Shown: positions 10,548 through 19,155 of the stretch, piece by piece
How positions within the stretch are numbered: the first letter of the stretch is position 1
Layout of the letters: each line of letters starts with the position of its first letter
Origin: Bigelowiella natans CCMP2755
Lineage: Eukaryota; Cercozoa; Chlorarachniophyceae
NCBI GenBank assembly: GCA_000320545.1
Contig: ADNK01000815.1
Coordinates: 1 to 20,546 of the forward strand
Direction of reading: 5' to 3'
Length of the DNA: 20,546 nt
Notes under the pieces: generated by a model
The model's database searches: none
Seen by the model: only the letters and a program-made list of their open reading frames with translations
Told to the model about the DNA's origin: nothing
Position numbers and translations under genes: made by a program

Positions 10548-11444
10548 TTACTTCAGAGCAGAGGCAATCTCTAAAAATTCTTGGCCTTCGTCGCTAGAAA
10601 GAAACGTCGAAAGAGGTTTGTGAAGAAGCAGTTGAACCGATTTGGTGTCTGATAACACTTTGTCGTTTATAATGACTCTCACTGCTGCTTTGGAGTCTTT
10701 TACCAGAGCAGATTTTGTTTCGTCATCTCTCACGCCATTCGCTTCTTCCCCGTCATTGAGCAGCGGTAGCAACCGCTCCTTCAGCGTGGTCACGGCATTC
10801 TCCACTGCACCCTCCTCTACGACAGCGGCTTGATAGAGATCCAACGTGGCCTCAGGGGAGAGGGGGGGGGATGCAGTCACTAGAGGAGCAGCGAGAAGTG
10901 CGTCCAGGGCTGCTCCCCATGTTCCGGCGAATGCCTGCTGATTACGCTCTGACGTCACAATTGACGCTAATCTATCGACAGACTCCTCGCTGTAACGCGA
11001 CAGAAACTCCTGATCATGACGATCAAAATTATTAGGGGGAGGAAGTGAGAATGTGGGGGGGGGGGATTAGGAGACAGAAAAGAGAGGAAACACACGAACC
11101 GCGTGCGCTTTATACCTAGATCTAAGAAATATACCTTGATGAGAACGCCGGCTGTTTGATCGATTTGGTCGCGGAGGATGGCGATTGCAACTTGCCTCAC
11201 GGGACCTAGGATCTGAAATTGAGGCATTAGAGCGATGCGAGAGTGATGGGTGATACGATACTCATTCGTCTTGGAAAGAGATGTATACTATTGAAACAGA
11301 CCTGTGTGTGCGCGCGCGCGCGCGCAATTTCACTTTTATATATTGTTTTTCACACAAATTCCTTCATATGCTATTCCGCTAAATACCGGGTTTTGAGCAA
11401 GGATATTCCCCACTAAATCGGCCTGTCAACACATCAACACACAA

Positions 11445-11500
<56 letters not shown>

Positions 11501-12105
11501 GTGTGTGTGTTGTGTGTATGGCTAGAATTCGGGAATAGCTCCAATTTATGGCTTCTACTACCGATTGAAGGAAGGCGAAGATTGCTTCATACAGCACACT
11601 CGTAACACTGCTCTGCACAAAGGAGCTGCGAATGACTGCCCCTATACCAGGCGATGCTGCTGCCTGGCGACCCAGCACATGATCAGAGGGAAAATGAACG
11701 AGAGGATGGGGCGAGAAAGATGAAGGGCAGGTTTTTTGTTGGAAGGACGCACAACGTTCTTTTTTTTTTTTTTCCATGGGACATATAATGTTTGTGTGTG
11801 TGTGTGTGCGTTGCACGTATGTATGTGTACATGTTAAATTCATATATGTGGATACCTGCATGGACGGCGTGAGCTGCTTCACCAACGCTACTAATTTCGG
11901 GCCTGGGGTAACGAACGGCGTGTCATTCTGTGCTGCTGCTGCAGCAATTGGCCACATCTACTACTACTACTACAACTACTAAGTCTACCTTACTCAATTG
12001 ATAATTCTAGCCCAAAGCATTAGTAAAGACAACAACAATAACAACAATGGCTATTGAAAAAGATCTTATTCCTCACCCTTCTTGAGGCACCCCATCAACT
12101 ACTAC

Positions 12106-12147
<42 letters not shown>

Positions 12148-15100
12148 TACTTGCATAGGATCCAAGGGTTTTGCCTTGCCGCTCATTGGCCATACGCTCC
12201 GCCAGCGAGCTGCTCATCTCGAGGACCCTCTGCATACGATCGATTGCGGGCAGAGAGAGAGGATGAAATCAGCCCCGATTCTATAGCATGCCAAATACCC
12301 GGCGGCAGCAGCAAAACAGTGCGGACTTACTAACCCAGGTAAGCTCGTTGCGATAATCGCTCCTTGCCACATGTGCGATTTCGTCGATTGCCTCCTTCAC
12401 ATCCTTCTCGCGGAGGACTTCGGATAGAAGAACGTCCTCTCGGGTGAGCCATGACACCAGCTGTTTCGTCGCCGCCACCATTTCCTCCTCCTTATATTCC
12501 CCTCCGTCTTTTTTTAGGAGCGACAACGTCGCCTGGCCCTCCTCGCTGCGAAAGTACCTATCATTTGGTTGTGTATTGGTGGGGGAAGGAAGAAGGAGAT
12601 GGAAGGAAAGTCAATTTTGTTTCTCTTCAAATGTTTCAGTGATGATGACGATTGGGAGCCTGTATTTGCCCTTGAGGGAGTAGTGAAAACAAAAGGCAAA
12701 ATTGTTTTCTTCTGCGACACGCACGCTCATGTCGCAGAATTAACACTGATCCTTCGTCCTAATCTTTTTATCGCTCGCTGCTATTTACTGTTCGAGGATG
12801 GACTCGGCAAGACGCTTGAGGCCTGATGGAAGTACATACAAAGAGAGGTGGGAGGGAGCGAGGGGGGGGGGGTAGTAGGAGGGAGGAGGGTGAGATGGAT
12901 CACTCTCCACCTCGAGTTTTATCCCAAAATCTGACCTGATCCCTGTCCCGGTTGTAGCGGCTCTAGAGAGGTCACGAGCTCCAAAAACGATGATGATGAT
13001 GATGATGATGACGATGAGGAGGAGGAGGAGGAGGAGGAGGATGGGGTCTTCGCTGGCTGCTCCAGCTGCTTCAATACTGAACCGAGTTGTGAGGTCATGA
13101 CGTCTCCTCCATCACCGTCGTGATCATCACATAATATAGCCCACTGCTCAGCAATCGCAGGCGCGAGCTCATTACGAAGACGCTCTGCTTGCCCCGTTTC
13201 GGGAAGCAGTGTGCGGACGGGCGTGTTGATGATTGCCTCGATGCCGTCTCGTATCGCCTGGTGGCAGGTAGGGAAATGCAAAAGAGGGGGGGTAGGAGGA
13301 GGAAGAGGAGAAGAGAAACGATGATTATCCCTCGAATTTCTCAAGAGGAGGGCAAGGTAACGACAAACCCGTGAGACAGAGGCAATGTTGTCCTGATTGT
13401 TATTCCCTGATTGTTGCGAGAGGGCCCCTACAGCCTGGGCATATGGGCTGCTACTCCTCGCCGTGTCCACAAGGCGCTCGAGCGCTTCGTCTAGATATCC
13501 TCCGATGAACTTCTTGATTTGCGGGCCGGCCGTCCGGTCGACCTCGGCGCGAAACGTGCGGAGAATCTGATCCATCAATATGAGTGACAACAGATTCCCA
13601 ACGATGCATGCGCACGCATGTGCGTGGGGATGGTGTGCCGCACTTCTTTATCGACGTCTACTGCTGGTGTAGGTACAACTTACTTCCTCCCGGACAAGCT
13701 GCATGCCAGGGAGCTGCTCGATGACTTTCCCCAAAATATCGGCCTCACGGATGAAGGCGAATATGCTCTCGTAGAGAACCTTTATATATATACATCATGA
13801 CCACCCATCACCACCATTGCAACCATTTTCGTCGTCGTCGTCATCATCATCGTCGTCGCCACCATCATCGTCATAAACGCACAAGCATCTCAGGCTGCCG
13901 TATACGCCATTGTTCTCTTCGCAGCACTCAACGAACGCGCGCACTCTCTTTTATTTGTAGAAACGCAGTACAGCGAAAATGGGGGGGGGGGGTACGCTAG
14001 CAAGATGGTGCTTGCAGATGTAGCCATACGAAAAGGACTGCCGCTTAACTGAAAACTACGATTCATACCGTCCCGAACGCATTCTTAACTGCCGAGCTGT
14101 ATGTGACAGCTCGGACGACTCTCTCCACGGTTTCCTCTGCCGAAGCTGACGATGATGATGACGCCGCGGACAGAGAAGAAGCCGCACTACGACCGGAGTT
14201 CTCTATATTCTGGAATGGTGTGGAAGGTAAGTCAAGGAGATTAGATACAGCAGGAGCGATGCAGCAGAGACGATTCACAACTCCTATTTTTATGGATTGA
14301 AAGCTGTTTGCAGCGATTTATGCTATTGCTTCCAGCCCCCAGGCATGCGCGAACAGACACCTCTAACAAAGCACTGGTTGCTTTGGGGCCGATTATATCC
14401 GCAATGGTACGATCGCTGCTTCGAAGCTCGGCATCAGCACGTGCGAGACTTTGTTCCACGTCGTGTCGAATTGTACCGTCGTCTAATACGCTCTTCACTC
14501 CCTCTTTGCATATACATTTACGTGTGTGTGTGTGTGTGTGTGTTTGTGTGTAGACTTTGATAAAGTCGCCGCTAAATTGATGCATATATGTAAATAGGTT
14601 TGCGTGTACGTGTTTGTTCTAAGTCTACTACACCTGCTGCTACTGCTGCTACTACTACACTACTACTCCTACTCCCTTTGGCCGACACCTTTGAGCGCAA
14701 GTGCAATCTGGTCAGGGGTGCCGATGAGGCTGTCGTCGTCAACCAGCCTTTGCTCAGACTATATACCGCACGCAACACCATCGTACGGCAACTTATAAAA
14801 GATAAGACACATCTACTTTAACAAATATTCGTTCCACTGTCTTCCTCGGCATTATACTACTACCACTACTACCACTACCAGGAAGCGGAGTGACGAGTCG
14901 ACCATCTCCGTTCCCAAACCCGACGACGTGGCACTACTTGCGGCGGCAGCGGCGATTGCGGAGGGGGGAAGTGCCGACGAGCGAGCTTGTGATCTGAGTG
15001 ACCGCGTAGAAAGAATCGGCACATTGCCCCGGCTCCATTGCAGCACCAGATCAGCGCGTCTAACGCTTGCCACACCTACCCGTATGTTGGAAACGTGGTC

Positions 15101-15250
15101 ATTGTTCGAACGAGAAATCACACATTCAATTGCATTCTCACAGAAACCTCTTCCTCGGCCTCGTCCCAGGTCTGGCTCCAGCAAAAACGATCCTGTCACG
15201 AGGATTATTCCAAGAGCCATAGCAGCAGCGACTGCAACACGGGGTGGCAT
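10548..15250 (-). CDS. 763-residue duplicated protein with N-terminal signal peptide, function unknown
   Basis: Sixteen exons join with consistent phase at every junction: 15250-15124, 15075-14879, 14758-14689, 14503-14361, 14209-14069, 13779-13684, 13566-13432, 13257-12936, 12822-12789, 12557-12335, 12229-12151, 11902-11856, 11663-11562, 11422-11387, 11212-11135 and 11009-10548. The N terminus MPPRVAVAAAMALGIILVTG is a signal peptide. It is followed by an Arg/Ser/Ala-rich stretch poor in acidic residues, so secretion, ER or secondary-plastid import is possible. Two copies of one module follow. Copy 1 (about 206-470) holds VLYESIFAFIREADILG, EVDRTAGPQIKKFI and YFRSEEGQ. Copy 2 (about 545-763) holds VLYEAIFAFLQSADLVG, QIDQTAGVLIKEFL and FLSSDEGQ. 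The protein is mostly helical, with a poly-Ser run near 385. An in-frame Met lies 8 codons upstream (15274), and exon 7 could extend to 13369. I do not recognise the family. Confidence 0.75.
11303..11325. repeat. (TG)4(CG)7 alternating purine-pyrimidine tract
   Basis: This perfectly alternating tract of TG then CG steps is a classic Z-DNA-prone sequence. It lies in the intron between exons 14 and 15 of the 763-residue protein gene. Confidence 0.95.
11445..11518. repeat. Compound (CA)n(TA)n(GT)n inverted repeat inside one intron
   Basis: CA steps (11445-11460), about 19 AT steps (to 11497), then GT steps (11501-11518) form a long, nearly perfect inverted repeat. In the minus-strand transcript it reads (AC)n-(AU)n-(GU)n and fills most of the 139-base intron between exon 13 (ends 11562) and the 36-base exon 14 (starts 11422). 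Confidence 0.95.
11760..11808. repeat. T14 run followed by (TG)8
   Basis: A poly-T run (11760-11773) is followed at 11793-11808 by TG repeats. Both lie in the intron between exons 12 and 13 of the minus-strand gene, where they read as A-run and (CA)n in RNA. Confidence 0.95.
12111..12144. repeat. (CA)17 microsatellite beside a splice donor
   Basis: This pure CA run ends 7 bases from exon 11. In the minus-strand transcript the donor GTAATA passes almost directly into (UG)n. Confidence 0.97.
12987..13042 (-). repeat. Coding trinucleotide repeat giving a poly-Ser tract
   Basis: ATG/GAG-type triplets on the plus strand read as TCN serine codons on the minus strand within exon 8 of the 763-residue protein gene, giving about 18 serines in a row. 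The run mixes TCC and TCA/TCG blocks, so it is a compound repeat likely to vary in length. Confidence 0.9.
14522..14542. repeat. (GT)10 microsatellite
   Basis: This tract lies in the intron between exons 3 and 4 of the 763-residue protein gene. It ends about 20 bases upstream of exon 4 in transcript order and reads (AC)n in RNA. Confidence 0.96.
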
Positions 15251-15274
15251 GGTGTGGGGCCTGAGCCGTCCCAT

Positions 15275-16152
15275 GGTGTCGGGAGGTGAACGGCTTTTTA
15301 CTGTTGTTTATGTTGTCTCATTCGGCCCTGTTACTGCCCCGAAACTAACCGAAAACTTCCAACAGACATTGGGGATATTCGCGGCAGCCAAAAATCCGGA
15401 CGCTGAGAACATCAGTACATCGAGCGATTTCACCCTGCGACAAAGGGGAAAATGCGAACTGGTCTGAAACTATGTACGTGTCTCATGTAGTGTCGTAGTC
15501 TGGCGCTCCCGTTGCGTATCGACAACCGACTACCGGGTTGTTCTCGGCCTGTCCAACACGCGTGTGAAGGCAATTGTGTGAAGGCTCTGCTTTTCTGCTT
15601 TTGTGTGCACCTTCCCCTGACCACACCTGTGCTTCGTCGTTCATCTACACCACTTTCAAGTGCATGTGCATCTCTTTCTAACTACACGTGCAGCAAATGA
15701 CATGATGCGTGTGTTGTGCCAAACAATGCAGCACACCTCAACACATGCACAAACTCATGCACAACAGATGTGCTGACGTTCACTGTGCTACACCCACATG
15801 CCCAAACCCCAGATGTGCGGAATGCTAGAATGTTCGATGACTATTGATGCACTACACGCGTGCACACAAATAGCCCATTTAGAGGCTCTTTTTCTACGTG
15901 CACACGGGAAAGGGTGCAGCAAAAATCGCGTGGGATCCGTAACAAGCGCACATGCGCACATCGAGAGATGTACAACGATCGCGTATCGCGTTTTCATTTC
16001 GTGCTATATCTGAACATGAACAACTGGCAAGGAGCATGTAGTATCTCTCATCGGAAACCAACCAATGGCTTGAGAATATAGACATATTTAAACATAATCG
16101 CCGAGAGCACTCATATGCAGCAGTGGGAATTTAGGTTGAGCTTCTGCTTTGA
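15275..16152. other. Spacer between two minus-strand genes, no gene seen
   Basis: Bases 15275-15470 would contain the promoter and leader of the 763-residue protein gene. From about 15490 to 16000 the sequence takes on the same TGCA/CATG/CACGTG-rich character as the spacers near 2 kb and 9.7 kb. The last 80 bases are the 3' flank of the gene ending at 16153. No RNA gene or mobile element was recognised. Confidence 0.6.
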
Positions 16153-16521
16153 TTAGGAAAGAGCTGCCATTGTTCCCTGCTGATTCTTTTTGCCCTTTTT
16201 CTCCTGTACTGCTGCCGCCGCCGTTGCCATCGGTTTGTAGTTTACACTGTTGCTGTTGTGCCCAGCCGGGCCCTGCAAAGGGGGCGATTAGTGACAAGGA
16301 TGGTATTATCACTGGAGAGTGAGAGTGAGAGTGCTCGTGCCTACCACTTGTGTATATGTGCTTTTTTTGGTTCTTTTGGGTTTTGGGAAGCGGCTTCTTC
16401 CGCGATTCCATCATTTCATACCTCTTGTGGGCGCTTGGAGAAAATAATGGAGTACTCCATTTTGGTAGGGCCGCCTTTGCGCACCGGGGAGTTGAGTCGG
16501 ATCTGCGTCGCAAGGCGCACA

Positions 16522-16556
<35 letters not shown>

Positions 16557-16982
16557 CGCGCGCACACAATTTCCCCCTCTCAATCAAACATGCAAACACC
16601 GAAAGGCAGATTCACGCACCACGCTTGTTCTGTGTTGTGTGTGTGTGTGTGTGTGTGTGTGTATTCGTAACAGAGGCAACATCCAGGATCGCCCCCACCT
16701 CCATCATCGGATGCAGCAGCACTGCTGCTGCTGCTGCTACTACTATTCCTATTTCTATTCCTATTACTACTCACGTTATTCTTGATGATAAGCTCTTGTT
16801 GCTTGGGGTCCCAGCGAATCGACTGGTGGTTCTCCCCCCCTGGATACATTAGAATGATGAGAATTTTATATGATGTGAGTAGTAACCCTCCGCGTGATCC
16901 TCAGAGGAAGGCGATTGTTGATTCAGCCCCTACCAATCAGCATTCCTCATGCTACTCTTTACGAGTGCTGCGCACTCCTCTT

Positions 16983-17019
<37 letters not shown>

Positions 17020-17628
17020 CTCTTTGTTGTTCTCATCACTGCAACCACCTTTTGGGTTTTCCCATTGCATGTGGATGCCAACCTCTGCCCAATTCACGTG
17101 CTCCAGCCTTAAGGGAGGTTACGAAGACTTCAGAAGGGGGGAAGATACATACCACTACTATTCTCTTTCATGTGTGCTATTATTGTTGTTGTGTGTGTGG
17201 GGGAGGGGGGGGACAATATCTGGCTATTTTGCTCCACGCGCCCGATTAGTTTTTCTCGCACTATCAGCAAGACGCCCGCACAGTTGGCCACTCTCTCCTC
17301 TCGCCTTTGCTTCTCCCCCTCCACATTCTTCCTCCCCAAGTACCGTGCTCTATATTTGCCAGGCTGGCCATCCTTACGGTCGTACTCCACCGCTAACGAA
17401 GGATTCAGCGGAACCCTGCACATACATGATGTCATGAGCAATATCATCGTATATGAATAGCATGCTTGCGTTGCATGTTTTGCTCCACGCGCACCACAGA
17501 TAGGCATCGTTCTTTTGCACATGAGAGGGGGGGGGGGGGGGGGGGGAGGAGAGATTCATGCGTATAAATAACACTACAGTTATCTTTTAATTCACACACT
17601 TACACTTACACACTTACACTTACACACT

Positions 17629-17661
<33 letters not shown>

Positions 17662-17758
17662 GCACGTGCTGACTACCTGAACTTGTTGAGTTCAATGGCA
17701 CTGTACCAATTGCAGTAGAGGTATCCATTGCTCACCTTTCAATGTTATGTATGCGCGC

Positions 17759-17797
<39 letters not shown>

Positions 17798-18752
17798 TGT
17801 GTGAGTGTGCATGCAAATCTGCAAATAAACTTTCAATCTAATCATCGTCTTACGAAGATGAACACTTGCTGCAGGAGCTTCCGATTCAGCTTTATGAAAA
17901 TTGGCGAGCAGCCCAAGTTCTGGGGAATGAATGGTCGAACAGGGTCAGGAAAGAGCACATACAAGCACCGTATATCTCGTCAGATTTTATCCTCATCATT
18001 CCTCACTCAATCATCATTGATATCGTCCTCGTTTCGAATGGTGAAGCAATGTCACATACACTCTCTTCTACCCTCCCCCCCCCCCCCCCCCGCCATCATC
18101 ACCACCGCTGCAACTATGCTACTATTTGCTGTCGCTACTGCTGCTGCCTACCTTGAGGGCGTAGTCGTCGTTGATGACGTCTTTCTTGTCCCACCAGCCT
18201 ACCAGCTCCCGTACCATTTGGATGTTTTTATGCTCTTGCGGGCTCAGCTGGTGCTGCTGCTGGTGTTGCTGCCTGCCGTGATATGTTCGCAGCTTCTTCC
18301 GTGTGCTATCGTCGCAGTCATTGGCCTTCCCCGCTCCCCCTGCCGCGATTAGGCTTCGATCCAGAGTAGAGCTGGATTCCGAAATTGACCGTTTAATAGC
18401 ACCCTCACTTCCTCTTCTGCTACTGGTCATGCACTGGGGGGGGGGGACGCCACTTCTTTGTCGCTGCTGTCGGCCGTAGTGAGAGTAGGAGAATGTGGCG
18501 GTGCCGTTGCTGGCCTCCCCTCGCTGCTGCGTGCTCAACTTGCCGTTGGAGGAGGAGGGGAGGGGGAGCAGGGAGGTGTACTGTTTTGGCAGCCAAGACG
18601 ACAGCGCGCTGAATATCTAAAGGAGGCAAGAGATGAAGAAGATGAAGAAGAAGAAGGAGAAAAATTAGAGGAAGGCAATCATTGATAACTGAAGTGTGTG
18701 GGTATCACTCATGTATAACAATATCATCTTTTCCAGCCCGTCCGTCTATCAT
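16153..18752 (-). CDS. Unrecognised protein of about 351 residues with a beta-rich core; one junction out of phase
   Basis: Ten exons are proposed: 18752-18709, 18608-18152, 17919-17854, 17735-17677, 17415-17344, 17107-17049, 16967-16934, 16839-16775, 16502-16422 and 16272-16153. All junctions are in phase except exon 7 to 8. There the run of seven G at 16834-16840 leaves one base too many; with six it reads MRNADW-GENHQSIRW. The first 150 residues are low-complexity (Ser, Gln, Arg). From LSPQEHKNIQMVRELVGWWD onward the sequence becomes compact and aromatic, for example GYLYCNWYSAIELNKF, LNPSLAVEYDRKDGQPGKYR, VGIHMQWENPK, IRWDPKQQELIIKNN and MEYSIIFSKRP, like a single beta-rich globular domain. 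The tail is Ala/Lys/Gln-rich. No family is recognised. The first exon is the least certain; a C-run ending CAG near 18435 could be an acceptor, with Met 18430 as an alternative start. Confidence 0.6.
16525..16554. repeat. (AC)15 microsatellite
   Basis: This tract lies in the intron between exons 8 and 9 of the minus-strand gene, 22 bases from the acceptor. It reads (GU)n in RNA and is complementary to the GT run at 16636-16662 in the same intron. Confidence 0.97.
16636..16662. repeat. (GT)13 microsatellite
   Basis: This is the second dinucleotide tract in the intron between exons 8 and 9. It reads (AC)n in RNA and lies upstream of the (GU)n tract in transcript order. Confidence 0.97.
16984..17016. 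repeat. (CT)16 microsatellite
   Basis: This pure CT run reads (AG)n in the minus-strand transcript. It lies in the short intron just upstream of exon 7, whose acceptor ends GTGCGCAG. Confidence 0.97.
17527..17546. repeat. G20 homopolymer
   Basis: Twenty G in a row on the plus strand (C20 in the transcript) lie in the intron between exons 4 and 5. The run is capable of G-quadruplex formation on the plus strand and its length is likely to be unreliable in the assembly. Confidence 0.95.
17598..17654. repeat. acacttac minisatellite followed by (CA)n
   Basis: Alternating 6- and 8-base units place ACTTAC at 17598, 17604, 17612, 17618 and 17626, followed by (CA)12 at 17631-17654. On the minus strand each ACTTAC is GTAAGT, the consensus 5' splice site. 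The array lies in the intron just downstream of exon 4. Confidence 0.95.
17762..17794. repeat. (TG)16 microsatellite
   Basis: This tract lies in the intron between exons 3 and 4, reads (CA)n in RNA, and is complementary to the (CA) tract on the other side of exon 4 (17677-17735). Confidence 0.97.
18075..18091. repeat. C17 homopolymer (G17 in the transcript)
   Basis: This uninterrupted C run lies inside the intron between exons 2 and 3 of the 351-residue protein gene. The transcript carries G17, which could form a quadruplex. Confidence 0.95.
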
Positions 18753-19155
18753 CTTCGCGTAATCATCCTCTCATCGTTGTATTTTGGGAAGTGACTTTCG
18801 ATTTCATCGTCTTCATAAAGCTGCCGTCTGAATTCTCGCAAGATCTTAACTGAAGGCGCGAGGTAGCATCTTCGTTTCTACTCAAAATGATCACATACAA
18901 ACACATGCACCAGAGCAGGTGTGCTCAGGGCAGATCGTGTTTTGCGGGGTATGCAACACTACTCAAAGTGCTCATATGTATCTTATGTCACACCCACCTG
19001 ATGATTTTAAGGAGTGACGTCCTCCGTAGTAGAGAGGCGTTAATACATAGTGCAAGTAATGCCATTCCACACGCAACCAGCCGAAGCTGCCGTCTTGAGC
19101 GTATTCTCCTCAGTCTTAGCACATCTGAACCGGCTAGCATTCTTTCGCGATCCAT
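18749..19155 (-). CDS. Tentative 78-residue single-pass membrane protein
   Basis: Two exons, 19155-18998 and 18827-18749, join in phase 2 (donor GTGGGT, acceptor GAATTCAG). The N-terminal half is strongly basic (LRLRRIRSRRQLR), then a hydrophobic segment LVACGMALLALCINASLL (about residues 30-47) could be a signal anchor. The C-terminal tail RRQLYEDDEIESHFPKYNDE is charged. The first Met follows an in-frame stop, which supports the start. The TGA stop overlaps the ATG proposed for the next gene on the same strand, so one of the two models may need revision. No family is recognised. Small basic-anchor-acidic-tail proteins are often mitochondrial or ER inner-membrane subunits, but that is only a guess. 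Confidence 0.38.

Noticed and set aside
17521-17660. Tandem acacttac/CA repeats considered as a CRISPR-like or telomeric array
   Set aside because: There are no unique spacers, the units are of 6 and 8 bases, and the context is intronic. It is a minisatellite grading into a microsatellite.
17931-17970. Perfect P-loop pattern GMNGRTGSGKST on the plus strand
   Set aside because: It matches a Walker A motif, but nothing around it resembles an ATPase, no Walker B or signature motif follows, and the frame runs into poly-Pro. The opposite strand provides a better gene model in which this is intron.
18007-18070. Possible minus-strand exon (VCDIASPFETRTISMMI) between exons 2 and 3 of the 351-residue gene
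   Set aside because: It would end in phase 2 and cannot join the next exon, whereas exon 2 and exon 3 join directly in phase 0 without it.
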